Shown piece by piece: positions 7,084 through 15,569 of a stretch of DNA of 32,588 nt. The first letter of the stretch is position 1, and each line of letters starts with the position of its first letter. The DNA comes from Marinobacter sp. GTDB taxonomy: Bacteria; Pseudomonadota; Gammaproteobacteria; Pseudomonadales; Oleiphilaceae. The stretch covers positions 1-32,588 of the forward strand of contig JAAZVL010000017.1 in assembly GCA_018623515.1 (NCBI GenBank), written 5' to 3'. Both the position numbers and the translations under genes were made by a program. The notes beneath the pieces are model-generated. The model was not told the DNA's origin and made no database searches. It worked only from the letters and a program-made list of their open reading frames with translations.

Positions 7084-7977
7084 ATGGCCCTCAATCGCCT
7101 GGACCTGAACCTGCTGCACGTATTCGACACCATCTACCGGGAGGGCAGCCTGACCCGCGCCGCCAAGGCCCTTCACCTCACGCAGCCAGCGGTCAGTCAT
7201 TCCCTGTCCAGACTGAGGGACCACTTCGATGACCCCCTTTTCACCCGCCAGGGCAACCAGATGATCCCGACGCCCCTGGCGCGGCGGTTTCTGGAATCCA
7301 TGCGCCCGGGGCTGACGCAGATCCAGAGTGCGGTGAACCAGTTCCATGCATTCGATCCGGCCAACCAGCGCAAGACCTACTCGCTCGGACTGCGGGATGT
7401 GCTCGAATCCACGTTTCTCCCGCAACTGATGAAGCGGCTGGACGCCTACCCGGAAATGGAGATTGTGTCCCGTCGGATTGCCCGGCGCGACATGGAAACA
7501 CAACTGGCGGCAGGCAAGCTGGACTTTGCGGTGGATGTGCTCTTGCCCGTGAGCAACCAGACCGGGCACGAATTGCTCCGCAGGGACCGTCTGGTGGTTC
7601 TTGCACGCCAAAACCATCCACTGGCCGGCAGGAATCTGGACATGGAGGGCTATATCTCGGCACAGCATGTGCTCGTTTCATCCCGCACCGAGGGACCAGG
7701 TATCGAGGATTTTGAACTTTCACGTCTTGGCGTGCACCGGAACATCCGCCTGCGCTGCCAGCACTACTTTGCGGCCTGCCGGGTGGTCGAAGGTACTGAT
7801 CTGCTGCTCACCATGCCGGAGACGTATGCCAGGATCATTGCCGAAAACTCGTCCCTGACCCTCATGGATCCACCCACTGATCTACCCTCTCTTGATGTAC
7901 ACCTGTATTGGCACAAGGCCTATGAGAAGGAACCGGCATTGGTGTGGTTCCGGGAGCAGCTGCGCCAGATCGAGTGA
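7084..7977 (+). CDS. LysR family transcriptional regulator
   Basis: 297 residues. The N-terminal winged helix-turn-helix is clear: LDLNLLHVFDTIYREGSLTR then AAKALHLTQPAVSHSLSRL at about residues 25-43, with PLFTRQGNQMIPT as the wing. The rest is a typical periplasmic-binding-like effector domain. The opening RLDLNLLHVFD places it near the NodD/PcpR-type branch. It is divergent from the acyl-CoA dehydrogenase operon (141 nt gap), the usual arrangement for a LysR protein and its target. It is also codirectional with the ABC transporter operon that starts 134 nt after its stop, so that operon is a second possible target. The effector is unknown. The ribosome site is weak (CGAG). Confidence 0.92.
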   Translation: MALNRLDLNLLHVFDTIYREGSLTRAAKALHLTQPAVSHSLSRLRDHFDDPLFTRQGNQMIPTPLARRFLESMRPGLTQIQSAVNQFHAFDPANQRKTYSLGLRDVLESTFLPQLMKRLDAYPEMEIVSRRIARRDMETQLAAGKLDFAVDVLLPVSNQTGHELLRRDRLVVLARQNHPLAGRNLDMEGYISAQHVLVSSRTEGPGIEDFELSRLGVHRNIRLRCQHYFAACRVVEGTDLLLTMPETYARIIAENSSLTLMDPPTDLPSLDVHLYWHKAYEKEPALVWFREQLRQIE

Positions 7978-8111
7978 CTGCGGCGGTCCATGCACTGTCG
8001 TTATTGTTCGCTTTGACGACGCTTTCGTTAAAGTCCGCACCTCATCCCTGGTTTACCTTGTCCATAACGTGGACTTCTGCCGATTACAACTCACAAAAAG
8101 AGGGCTCCGCT

Positions 8112-8756
8112 GTGGAAATCCTTGATTTCGTCATGACCAACCTGAACCTGCTGGGCAAGCTCACACTCGAGCACATCGGTCTGGTGGTCGTCGCCGTGGG
8201 TCTGGCAACGCTGACAGGTGTTCCGATTGGCATTGCGATCACCCAGAACGAGCGCATTGCCACCGTTGTGCTCTATGTGGCCTCGGTTCTTATCACCATC
8301 CCATCCATCGCGTTGTTCGGAATCATGATCCCGATTCTTTCGACGATTGGTCACGGGATTGGCTACCTGCCCGCCGTTATTGCGGTGCTGCTGTACTCCC
8401 AGCTACCCATCATCCGGAATACCTACACCGCCATTAACAACGTCAGTCCAGGCCTTCGTGAAGCTGCCAGGGGCATTGGCATGACCAGCGCCCAGCGGCT
8501 CCGGAAAGTGGAAATTCCACTGTCCGTGCCGGTGATCATGGCGGGGGTACGCACCGCAGTGGTTATGAACATCGGTGTCATGGCGATTGCGGCCTATATC
8601 GGCGCCGGTGGGCTTGGCGTGCTGATCAGCCGGGGGATTTCCCAGAGTGATCCCCGGCAACTGGTAGTGGGAGCGATTGCCGTCAGCCTTCTGGCCATTG
8701 TCGCCGACCGTTCCCTGCTGTCACTGCAACGCAGACTGACCCCCAGGGGCCTCTGA
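8112..8756 (+). CDS. ABC transporter permease, osmoprotectant (OpuC/YehY) type
   Basis: 214 residues from GTG 8112, which has AGAGGG at a suitable distance upstream; the frame is open further left but without a start that has a ribosome site, and the next ATG (8133) lacks one. Five to six membrane helices are visible, and the permease EAA loop REAARGIGMTSAQRLRKVEI (116-135) contacts the ATPase. LPIIRNTYTAI and GLREAARGIGM are hallmarks of the OpuCB/OpuCD family that moves glycine betaine, choline or related quaternary amines. First gene of a complete transporter operon with the ATPase, a second permease and a binding protein. The substrate may be a nutrient rather than an osmolyte, given the catabolic genes nearby. 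Confidence 0.88.
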   Translation: MEILDFVMTNLNLLGKLTLEHIGLVVVAVGLATLTGVPIGIAITQNERIATVVLYVASVLITIPSIALFGIMIPILSTIGHGIGYLPAVIAVLLYSQLPIIRNTYTAINNVSPGLREAARGIGMTSAQRLRKVEIPLSVPVIMAGVRTAVVMNIGVMAIAAYIGAGGLGVLISRGISQSDPRQLVVGAIAVSLLAIVADRSLLSLQRRLTPRGL

Positions 8757-8789
8757 TTCCTCGAGATAACAACAACCGGGATACGGAAC

Positions 8790-9953
8790 ATGATTACACT
8801 CGACAACCTGACCAAGATTTTTGATACCGACCGCGGTGTAGTGACTGCCGCCGACCATATCAACATGGAGGTGCCGCAGGGTGAAATCTGCGTTCTGCTG
8901 GGACCTTCCGGTTGCGGCAAGACGACCACCCTGAAAATGGTGAACCGGATTATCAATCCGACCTCAGGCCGTGTCCTGATCAACGGTCAGGACACCACCG
9001 ACCAGGACACCGTTTCCCTGCGCCGGAACATCGGCTACGTCATCCAGCAGATTGGTCTGTTCCCGAACATGACCATCGAGGAAAACATTTCGATCGTGCC
9101 GAAGCTGATCGGCTGGGAAAAAAGCCGCTACCTCAAGCGCGCTTCGGAACTGCTGGAAATGGTCGCCCTGGACCCCGCCATTTTCCTCAAGCGGTACCCG
9201 AACGAGCTGTCAGGCGGCCAGCAACAACGGGTCGGAGTCATCCGCGCCCTGGCTGCGGATCCCCCCGTAATGTTGATGGATGAGCCCTTCGGTGCGATCG
9301 ACCCTATCAACCGGGAAGTGATCCAGGACGAGTTCCTGAAACTGCACCGGGAGCTGAAGAAAACCATCATGTTTGTCAGCCACGACATCGACGAGGCGGT
9401 GAAGATGGCGGACCGTATTGCCATCTTCAAGGACGGCAAGCTGATTCAGTACGACACCCCGGACGACCTGCTCTCCCACCCGGCCAATGATTTCGTCAAG
9501 GGCTTTGTCGGACGGGATCGGGCACTGAAACGCCTTCAGTTGGTGACCGTCTCTGAGGTGCTGGAAACCGAATCCAGTGTCGTCACGGCGGAGGATTCGC
9601 TGGCCACAGCCCTGCAACGCATGGACGATGCCGGATACGAGAGGGCCATCATCGTGGTCGACGGCCATGACCGGCCGGTGGGTTACATCTCCCGCAGTGT
9701 GGCTACCACGACGAAGGGCAAGTGTGGCCAGCACAGCTACAACCTGCGTACCGTGGTTCGCCCCGAGGACGACCTGCGTACGGTCGCCTCCAAGATGTTT
9801 ACCCACGACGCCACCTGGCTGCCCTGCGTTTCCGAACAGGGCAAGCTGATGGGCGTAGTGACCCAGCGCGGCATTACCCACTACCTGGGCGCGACTTACA
9901 AGTCATCCCGCAGTGATGACCAGAGCATTCGGCGTATCAGGGTGGCAACATGA
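8790..9953 (+). CDS. ABC transporter ATPase with CBS domains, osmoprotectant type (OpuCA/ProV-like)
   Basis: 387 residues. Walker A GPSGCGKT (38-45), Q-loop around Gln86, signature LSGGQ (140-144), Walker B VMLMDEP (160-166) and switch His198 (VSHD) are complete, so the protein should hydrolyse ATP. After about residue 250 come two CBS motifs (VTAEDSLATALQRMDDAGYE and VRPEDDLRTVASKMF), the regulatory tandem that in OpuA/OpuC senses ionic strength or nucleotides. It lies 33 nt after the first permease, and its stop overlaps the start of the second permease by four bases (ATGA). Cytoplasmic subunit of the importer. Confidence 0.92.
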   Translation: MITLDNLTKIFDTDRGVVTAADHINMEVPQGEICVLLGPSGCGKTTTLKMVNRIINPTSGRVLINGQDTTDQDTVSLRRNIGYVIQQIGLFPNMTIEENISIVPKLIGWEKSRYLKRASELLEMVALDPAIFLKRYPNELSGGQQQRVGVIRALAADPPVMLMDEPFGAIDPINREVIQDEFLKLHRELKKTIMFVSHDIDEAVKMADRIAIFKDGKLIQYDTPDDLLSHPANDFVKGFVGRDRALKRLQLVTVSEVLETESSVVTAEDSLATALQRMDDAGYERAIIVVDGHDRPVGYISRSVATTTKGKCGQHSYNLRTVVRPEDDLRTVASKMFTHDATWLPCVSEQGKLMGVVTQRGITHYLGATYKSSRSDDQSIRRIRVAT

Positions 9954-10681
9954 AAAAGCTCAAACAGTCCCGTTTCTTCCAGTTGCCGGCACTGGTTGTC
10001 GTCCTCTTGCTGGGGGTTTACCTCCAGCGCTCGGGTCTGATTGACGGCATGCTGTTCTACTGGGAAGACATCGTTTACCTGACCAAACAGCATATTCAGC
10101 TGACCGCCATTTCAGGGACGCTGGCGATTGCCGTAGGCATCCCGCTCGGGGTTATCCTGAGCCGGCCCCGCTTCATCAAGGTTTCCGAGTGGGCCATGCA
10201 GGGCCTGAATGTGGGCACCACGATCCCGACCCTGGCAATCCTGGCGCTGTCCATGAGCCTCTTGGGTATCGGGTTCATACCTTCAGTATTCGGCCTGTTC
10301 ATCGCCTCCCTGCTGCCGATTGTACGTAACACCTACACCGGTCTATTGGGGGTTCCGGCACACCTGAAGGAGTCAGCCTCGGGCATCGGCATGTCGGCCA
10401 GTCAGATGTTGCTGCGTGTGGAAATTCCGAACGCCGCCTATGTTATTTTCGCCGGCATCCGGACGGCACTGGCCATCAACGTCGGCACCGTGCCCCTGGC
10501 TTTCCTGATTGGCGGTGGCGGTCTGGGCGAGCTGATTTTTACCGGCATCGACCTGTTCGATACCGAAATGATGCTGGCCGGGGCCCTCATGACAGCCCTT
10601 CTGGCCATCACCGTGGACATCCTGGTAGCCGCCTGCGCGTTCCTGATGGTTCCCCGCGGCGTCAATCCATCCCGTGCCTGA
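9950..10681 (+). CDS. ABC transporter permease, osmoprotectant (OpuC/YehW) type, second subunit
   Basis: 243 residues. A first hydrophobic segment (13-26) is followed by a short periplasmic loop and about five further helices. The EAA-type loop reads HLKESASGIGMSASQMLLRVEI, and LPIVRNTYTGLLGVP matches the paralogous permease at 8112, so the transporter is a heterodimer in the membrane. Start ATG 9950 overlaps the ATPase stop in ATGA, consistent with translational coupling. Compared with the first permease it has about 30 extra N-terminal residues. Substrate specificity is set by the binding protein downstream. Confidence 0.9.
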   Translation: MKKLKQSRFFQLPALVVVLLLGVYLQRSGLIDGMLFYWEDIVYLTKQHIQLTAISGTLAIAVGIPLGVILSRPRFIKVSEWAMQGLNVGTTIPTLAILALSMSLLGIGFIPSVFGLFIASLLPIVRNTYTGLLGVPAHLKESASGIGMSASQMLLRVEIPNAAYVIFAGIRTALAINVGTVPLAFLIGGGGLGELIFTGIDLFDTEMMLAGALMTALLAITVDILVAACAFLMVPRGVNPSRA

Positions 10682-10712
10682 GGTCGCATAGGGCGGCCCG
10701 GGCTGTGATAAC

Positions 10713-10736
10713 TGGCCACTCCGTGTGGGGTGGCCA
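10713..10736 (+). other. Intercistronic hairpin before the binding-protein gene
   Basis: TGGCCACTCC, loop GTGT, GGGGTGGCCA: a 10-bp stem with one G-T wobble, 31 nt before the binding-protein start, not followed by a T-tract. It could protect or process the mRNA so that the binding protein is made in excess, as in many ABC operons; that role is inferred. Confidence 0.5.
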
Positions 10737-10767
10737 CAAAACAAGAAGTCACCTGGAGCACTGAAAC

Positions 10768-11658
10768 ATGAAAACCCTCAAGAAACTGGCATCCGTAGCG
10801 ACCCTCGCCATCTCCATGACCTTCGGTGGCGTCGCAGCCGCCGAAACCATCGTGGTCGGTGGCAAGAACTTCACCGAGCAGCAACTGCTGACCTCCATGA
10901 CCGCCCAGTACCTGCGCGCCAATGGCTACGACGTGGATACCCGGGCCGGCATGGGCAGCGCCGTTCTGCGATCCGCCCAGGAAAATGGCCAGGTGGACGT
11001 TTACTGGGAGTACACCGGCACCGGCCTGATTGTTTACAACGACGTCAAGGAAAAGCTTGGCCGCCAGGAAGGCTATGAGAAAGTGCGCGAGCTGGACATG
11101 GAAAAAGGCCTGGTCTGGCTGAATCCGTCTGACGCCAACAACACCTACGCCCTGGCAATGCAGGCCGAGGAGGCCAATGCCATGGGTATCAAGACCCTGA
11201 GTGACATGGCTGCCGCCATTAACGATGGCAAGGAGCTGGTATTGGCCAGCAACGCCGAGTGGTACGCCCGTGAAGATGGCTTCCGTCCGTTTGCCAAGGC
11301 CTATGAATTCAAGCTGCCACGCGACCAGATCAAGCGTATGGACTCCGGCCTTACCTATACCGCGCTGAAAGAGGGCGAGGTAGACCTGGCTCTGGTCTTC
11401 GCCACTGACGGACGTATCCCGGCATTTGATTTCGTGCTACTGGAAGACGACCGGAACTTCTTCCCGGACTATGCCATCACGCCGGTGGTACGCCAGGAAA
11501 CCCTGGACCAGAACCCGGAACTGGACGATCAGCTCAACAAGCTCTCCAGCATGCTGGATAACAAGGTTATGTCGCGCCTGAACGCCCAGGTTGATGTGGA
11601 GAAAGAGGAAATCGAGAAGGTTGCCCGCAACTTCCTGGAGCAGAACGACCTGATCTGA
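10768..11658 (+). CDS. Periplasmic substrate-binding protein, OpuAC/OsmF family
   Basis: 296 residues with an Sec signal peptide (MKTLKKLASVATLAISMTFG..., cleavage near AAA-ET at about residue 25); there is no lipobox, so the protein is soluble in the periplasm. IVVGGKNFTEQQLL, VDTRAGMGSAVLRSAQENGQ, DVYWEYTGTG and LVFATDGRIPAFDFVLLEDD are classical for OpuAC-type (PF04069) binding proteins of glycine betaine, choline and similar compounds. GGAG sits about 9 nt before the ATG. It ends the transporter part of the operon and is followed by a strong terminator. The true ligand cannot be deduced; YehZ/OsmF relatives often bind betaines poorly. Confidence 0.9.
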   Translation: MKTLKKLASVATLAISMTFGGVAAAETIVVGGKNFTEQQLLTSMTAQYLRANGYDVDTRAGMGSAVLRSAQENGQVDVYWEYTGTGLIVYNDVKEKLGRQEGYEKVRELDMEKGLVWLNPSDANNTYALAMQAEEANAMGIKTLSDMAAAINDGKELVLASNAEWYAREDGFRPFAKAYEFKLPRDQIKRMDSGLTYTALKEGEVDLALVFATDGRIPAFDFVLLEDDRNFFPDYAITPVVRQETLDQNPELDDQLNKLSSMLDNKVMSRLNAQVDVEKEEIEKVARNFLEQNDLI

Positions 11659-11673
11659 CCCCAGTGGGACTAC

Positions 11674-11706
11674 GCCCTGTGACCCCCTGCGGTTCACAGG
11701 GCTTTT
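11674..11706 (+). terminator. Rho-independent terminator after the ABC operon
   Basis: GCCCTGTGA (11674-11682) pairs with TCACAGGGC (11694-11702) across an 11-nt loop and is followed by TTTT. It sits 16 nt after the binding-protein stop, so the nitrilase-type gene may depend on readthrough or on its own promoter. Confidence 0.8.
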
Positions 11707-11745
11707 GCCGTTTCAAACCCGTCTGTCAATCACCGAGAAGCCGAC

Positions 11746-12582
11746 ATGATTACCAACCTCAATGTGGCCGTCGCACAGATCAACAGCCAGTTGCTGGATG
11801 TTGAAACCAACCTTGAACGGCACCGCGAATATGCTGAGCAGGCCCGTCAGAGTGGCGCGGAACTGCTACTGTTTCCCGAACTATCGCTGACCGGCTACCA
11901 GGTCGGACGCGATGCGCCCTCCGTTGCCATGCGCCGGGACGATCCGGCCCTGCTCAGCCTAGCGAAACAAGCGAAGGGCATCACCCTTGTAATCGGATTT
12001 GTGGAACGGGCGCGGGCAGGTGAACTTTACAACGCCATGGCGTACCTGCGGGACGGTGAGGTGATCCACGTTCATCGTAAACTTAATTTGCCCACCTATG
12101 GCGGCCTGGAAGAAGGCAAGTGGTTCCATTCCGGCAGCCAGATCGGGAACGTAAAGATCCGGGAGCACTGGGAATCCAGCTGCCTGATCTGCGCGGACCT
12201 GTGGAACCCTGCCCTCACCCACTGCGCTTTCCTGAAGCAACCCGAACTGATGCTGGCCCCTATCAATTCCGCCTCCGGCGTGGTCAGCGAGAATTTCTCC
12301 AACGAAGACAACTGGAAGACCAACGTCAGCTTCTACGCCATGATCTACGGCACACCCGTGGTGATGGCCAACCGCTATGGTCACGAGAAAGATCTGTGGT
12401 TCTGGGGTGGGAGCTGTATCCTCGGTCCAAAGGGAGAAATACTCGCGTCTGCTGACGACCGGGAGTGTCTTATTCAAGCCGAGCTGAACCAGGAATCCAT
12501 CGACCGCGCGCGCTTCGAGATGCCGACGGTGCGGGATTCCAACACCCGCCTGATCCGACGTCTGCTCGACGATCAGTACTGA
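11746..12582 (+). CDS. Carbon-nitrogen hydrolase (nitrilase superfamily)
   Basis: 278 residues, one nitrilase domain. The Glu-Lys-Cys triad is visible: Glu45 in LLFPELSLTGY, Lys112 in HRKLNLP, and Cys149 in CLICADLWNP. The family cleaves amides, nitriles or carbamoyl groups; the CADLWNP elbow and size point to an aliphatic amidase or omega-amidase-like enzyme rather than a true nitrilase. No signal peptide, so it acts in the cytoplasm. It follows the transporter terminator by about 40 nt in the same direction, suggesting that the imported compound carries an amide or similar C-N bond. Convergent with the amidohydrolase gene. Confidence 0.9.
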   Translation: MITNLNVAVAQINSQLLDVETNLERHREYAEQARQSGAELLLFPELSLTGYQVGRDAPSVAMRRDDPALLSLAKQAKGITLVIGFVERARAGELYNAMAYLRDGEVIHVHRKLNLPTYGGLEEGKWFHSGSQIGNVKIREHWESSCLICADLWNPALTHCAFLKQPELMLAPINSASGVVSENFSNEDNWKTNVSFYAMIYGTPVVMANRYGHEKDLWFWGGSCILGPKGEILASADDRECLIQAELNQESIDRARFEMPTVRDSNTRLIRRLLDDQY

Positions 12583-12593
12583 GTTCAAGGTAC

Positions 12594-12618
12594 AAAAAAA
12601 GGGCGGCCATGGCCGCCC
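12594..12618 (-). terminator. Rho-independent terminator for the minus-strand amidohydrolase unit
   Basis: An 18-nt perfect palindrome (GGGCGGCCATGGCCGCCC, 12601-12618) is flanked on its left by seven A (12594-12600), which become a T-tract when read leftwards. It lies 21 nt past the stop of the amidohydrolase gene. For the rightward gene the downstream bases are GAAAAC, so termination in that direction should be poorer. Confidence 0.8.
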
Positions 12619-12639
12619 GAAAACATCTTCATCAACGCT

Positions 12640-13527
12640 TCAATCATCAAAGCCATACAGGCGAGCGGGATTGGACACCAGGATTCGCTCGCGGATTCCG
12701 TCATCCGGCACCCAAACCGCCAGATCGTCCAGAAGGTCCGTGTCGTCCGGCATCAGTCCCGGGAAATGGGGATGGGGCCAGTCCGATCCCCAGACACATC
12801 GGTTGGAATTTGCAGCCACCAGGGCACGGGCAATTTCTTCAACGTCCGGATAGGGATACTCCCCCTGCAAAGTGACCCGGTAGCTGCCAGACAGCTTCAC
12901 CCAGGCCCGATTGTCCACGAGCAGCTGCAGCAGCTTCCTGAACCCGGGCTCTTCGGTTCCCAGCGCTGCAGGCATATGACCCATATGATCAAACACTACC
13001 GGAACCGGCAGCTCGCTAACGCGGTCCATGATGTCGTCACAGTCCGAGACGTTGATCAGGAACTGAAGGTGCCACCCCAGAACCGCGATCCGGTCAGCCA
13101 GCCCCAGGACGTCCTTCCACTGCAGGCCACCCCGGAACAGCAAGTTCATCCGTACACCCCGGAATCCGGCCTCATGGAGTTCATTAAGCTCAGTGCTGGA
13201 GATTTCCGGGGCGACCACACACACGCCGCGATAGTCATACCCCCACTCCCTGAGCTGCCGGAGAGCCTGCAGGTGGAGGCTGTTATCGGTGCCGTAGACG
13301 CTGGGCTGCACCAGAACCCCGCGCTCGATACCCAGCATCCGGTGCAGCTCAAGATACTGCTCCAGGGAGGCTTCTGGCGGGGTGTAGGTGCGATTGGGGG
13401 TTAAGGGGTAGTCCTCGTGACGGGCGAAGACATGAGCATGGGTATCGCAGCTCTTTGCCGGAACCGCCACGACCGGCCGGCGTGACACCGTGCGGGCCGC
13501 CTCGCAGAAGGGAATCTCGGAACTCAT
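12640..13527 (-). CDS. Amidohydrolase family protein (amidohydrolase_2, lactonase-like)
   Basis: 295 residues, a TIM-barrel metal-dependent hydrolase. DTHAHVF (28-34) gives the His-x-His metal ligands after strand 1; VFDHMGHMP and WGSDWPHPHFP supply further His and the conserved Asp near the C-terminal end. This pattern is that of PF04909 members such as 2-pyrone-4,6-dicarboxylate lactonase (LigI), sulfomuconolactonase and galactarolactone isomerase, which act on lactones of dicarboxylic acids. The start at ATG 13527 has only a weak ribosome site. Downstream of the alpha/beta hydrolase in the same direction (52 nt gap with a hairpin). The substrate is unknown; a lactone or enol-lactone is a reasonable inference. 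Confidence 0.88.
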   Translation of the reverse strand: MSSEIPFCEAARTVSRRPVVAVPAKSCDTHAHVFARHEDYPLTPNRTYTPPEASLEQYLELHRMLGIERGVLVQPSVYGTDNSLHLQALRQLREWGYDYRGVCVVAPEISSTELNELHEAGFRGVRMNLLFRGGLQWKDVLGLADRIAVLGWHLQFLINVSDCDDIMDRVSELPVPVVFDHMGHMPAALGTEEPGFRKLLQLLVDNRAWVKLSGSYRVTLQGEYPYPDVEEIARALVAANSNRCVWGSDWPHPHFPGLMPDDTDLLDDLAVWVPDDGIRERILVSNPARLYGFDD

Positions 13528-13548
13528 AATCGGTCACTCAAAGGTAAA

Positions 13549-13569
13549 GCGGCGGCCAGGGGCCGCCGC
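13549..13569 (-). terminator. Strong hairpin between alpha/beta hydrolase and amidohydrolase genes
   Basis: GCGGCGGCC, loop AGG, GGCCGCCGC: a perfect 9-bp GC stem, 10 nt past the alpha/beta hydrolase stop. Read leftwards it is followed by TTTACCTTT, a broken T-tract, so it may be a partial terminator or an mRNA stability element inside the operon. Confidence 0.5.
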
Positions 13570-13579
13570 AGGAGAGCTG

Positions 13580-14470
13580 TCAGAAGGTGGACGTGATCCA
13601 GTCGGCAATCTTGCCGGCAAAGGCCTGGAACTTGGGGTTCTCATCCAGCATCCATTCAGTGTGGCCGCCGCCCTCGAGCAGGAACAGCTCCTTCGGGCCC
13701 GGGTAACGGGCGTAGAGGGAACGTGCCTCGGTGACCGGGTGCAGGTCGTTCTCCGCGCCGTGGGCGATCAGCAGCGGAATCTGCGCGAAGCGATCATCGA
13801 GGTGCGCTTCGGGGCAGAAGCTGATCAGCGAATCCGCAAAATCGAATGTGGAAGTCACGCCATAACCGGGTGCCTTGACCAGCTCGGTGTACACGTATTC
13901 GCGGCTGACCGGATCCAGCGGATAAATCTCGAACGGGTCGATACCCTGGGGCTCTCCGCCTTTGGCAAGACGCAGACGCTCGTTGGCCATGAAGGCGCGG
14001 AACTGCTTCCAGCCATGCTCACCGCGCAGAGCTTTCTGAACACGCACAGCATCGTAGAAACCGTTCATGGCAATCAGACCATCGACCTGATCCTCACAGA
14101 TGCGGAAGGCATCCAGGACAAGACCACCACCCATGCCCCAGCCAGCCAGAACGACTTTGCGCTTTTCTTCCTTGGCGCGCTCGGCGACCAAGGCGACCGC
14201 ATTGGCGATATCACGAACCTGCTCTTCAATGAGGACATGCTCACGCTCACCCTCGGACTCGCCGAAGCCACGGTAGTCGAAACCGAATACAGTGAAGCCC
14301 TTGCGAGTCAGAAAACGGGCATAGCGTTCGGGATGGATATTCTTCTGTCCGGTGAAACCGGAGCAGACGATAACGATCGGCAGACGAGGATCGTCATGCT
14401 CTTCATTCTTGAAGAAGGCGCCGTCGAGGGTGAGCTTGTCACTCTGGAATTTCACTTTTTGTTCGATCAT
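13580..14470 (-). CDS. Alpha/beta hydrolase fold protein lacking the nucleophile serine
   Basis: 296 residues from ATG 14470 (AGGA about 8 nt upstream); an in-frame ATG at 14521 adds 17 residues but lacks a ribosome site. The fold is clear: oxyanion strand VIVCSGFTGQ (33-42), DYRGFGESEGE (65-75), Asp region HGAENDLHPV and His in GGGHTEWM. However, the nucleophile elbow reads AGWGMGGG, with Gly112 where G-x-Ser-x-G is expected. Either this is a non-catalytic or lyase/binding protein, or it uses another residue. It is divergent from the GATase1-like regulator, and regulator-type direct repeats lie upstream of its start, so it is probably controlled by that protein. Confidence 0.85.
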   Translation of the reverse strand: MIEQKVKFQSDKLTLDGAFFKNEEHDDPRLPIVIVCSGFTGQKNIHPERYARFLTRKGFTVFGFDYRGFGESEGEREHVLIEEQVRDIANAVALVAERAKEEKRKVVLAGWGMGGGLVLDAFRICEDQVDGLIAMNGFYDAVRVQKALRGEHGWKQFRAFMANERLRLAKGGEPQGIDPFEIYPLDPVSREYVYTELVKAPGYGVTSTFDFADSLISFCPEAHLDDRFAQIPLLIAHGAENDLHPVTEARSLYARYPGPKELFLLEGGGHTEWMLDENPKFQAFAGKIADWITSTF

Positions 14471-14543
14471 GTCGGGTTCCTGCCAATGGGCGTTGTTGTT
14501 AACGACTACGGGTCCCATCATCAGAAAATCCGGATCGACAAAA

Positions 14544-14580
14544 ATTTAATAAAACGCCATCATGCACTAAAAAAGCGACA
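14544..14580 (-). promoter_or_regulatory. ArgR-like tandem half-sites pointing to the alpha/beta hydrolase gene
   Basis: Read on the minus strand: TGTCGCTTTTTTAGTG, 5-nt gap, TGGCGTTTTATTAAAT; half-sites are 21 bp apart. A third TGTCGA lies at 14540-14535. They match the two half-sites found on the other side of the regulator gene (consensus TGTCG-n2-TT-n-TT). Candidate operator for the GATase1-like AraC regulator encoded at 14599. Confidence 0.55.
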
Positions 14581-14598
14581 TTCCGTTCAGGTAGCCCA

Positions 14599-15561
14599 AT
14601 GACAGAACCGGAAACCCGGAAAATCGGCTTTCTCGCCATTCCACAGTTCTCCATGCTTTCGTTCGTCGCGGCACTGGAACCCCTGCGCGCGGCCAACCGC
14701 CTGAGCGAGCAGCCGCTGTACGAATGGCATATCTTTTCCCAGGACAACCAGCCCGTGGCTGCCAGCAACGGCTTGCCAATCAGTCCGGACCGGCGGTTTG
14801 ATGAAACCGGTGATATCGACCTGATGATTGTGGTGGCCGGTATCGGCACTACCCTGATACGGGACAAGAGGCTGTTCGAATGGTTGCGTCAGCTTTCACG
14901 CCGAGGCGTGGCCCTCGGTGCCACTTCCACCGGTTCTCTCCTGCTGGCCCGTGCCCGGCTGCTGTCCAATCATCGATGCACCATTCACTGGGAAAACAAG
15001 GAGAGCTTCGAGGAGGAGTTTCCCGAACTCAACATGACCGGGGAGCTGTATGAGATTGACGGCAATATCATGACCTGCTCAGGCGGGCTGGCCAGTCTCG
15101 ATATGATGTGCCACAAGATCGCCCTGGAGCACGGAGCGGATCTGGCGATGGGATGCGCCGAGCAGTTCATCCATCCCCAGATCCGACCGGCCAATGAAAA
15201 GCAGCGGATGGAGCTTCAGTTCCGGCATAACACCAATCATCCCCGCCTGCTCAAGGTCATCCAGTTGATGCAGAACCACACGGAAGATGTCCTGAGCTGC
15301 AGCGATATCGGCGAGAAGGTGGGATTGTCCACACGTCAGATGGAAAGGCTCTTCCGCACCCACCTGAGAACCACACCAAACGCCTTCTACATGGAGCTCC
15401 GACTGGAACGGGCAAAGCACCTGCTGCTGCAGTCCACCATGAGCATTACCCAGATCGCAACGGCCTGTGGCTTCAACTCCACATCCTATTTTACTCGTTG
15501 TTACACCAAGGGCTTCGGTCTGACACCCCGGGAACAGAGGCAGAAACGGGTTCAGGGCTGA
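14599..15561 (+). CDS. GATase1-like (GlxA family) AraC-type transcriptional regulator
   Basis: 320 residues. Residues about 8-180 form a DJ-1/PfpI-like (class I glutamine amidotransferase-like) domain, with GATSTGSLLLARA at the normal nucleophile position, where Cys is absent as expected for regulators. Residues about 215-318 are an AraC double helix-turn-helix (SCSDIGEKVGLSTRQMERLF and MSITQIATACGFNSTSYFTR). Relatives include GbdR, CdhR, SouR and ArgR, which sense glycine betaine, carnitine, sarcosine or arginine and activate their catabolism. It lies between the divergent hydrolase gene and the MmgE/PrpD-oxidase operon, and TGTCG direct repeats flank it on both sides. I infer that it activates both units in response to an amine-type substrate or product. 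Confidence 0.9.
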   Translation: MTEPETRKIGFLAIPQFSMLSFVAALEPLRAANRLSEQPLYEWHIFSQDNQPVAASNGLPISPDRRFDETGDIDLMIVVAGIGTTLIRDKRLFEWLRQLSRRGVALGATSTGSLLLARARLLSNHRCTIHWENKESFEEEFPELNMTGELYEIDGNIMTCSGGLASLDMMCHKIALEHGADLAMGCAEQFIHPQIRPANEKQRMELQFRHNTNHPRLLKVIQLMQNHTEDVLSCSDIGEKVGLSTRQMERLFRTHLRTTPNAFYMELRLERAKHLLLQSTMSITQIATACGFNSTSYFTRCYTKGFGLTPREQRQKRVQG

Positions 15562-15569
15562 CACGATGT

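Noticed and set aside
7996-8020. TGTCG and TGACG near the start of the ABC operon, possible site for the 14599 regulator
   Set aside because: The spacing is 18 bp, not 21, and the T-rich part of the half-site does not match; cannot be linked to the operator pairs with confidence.
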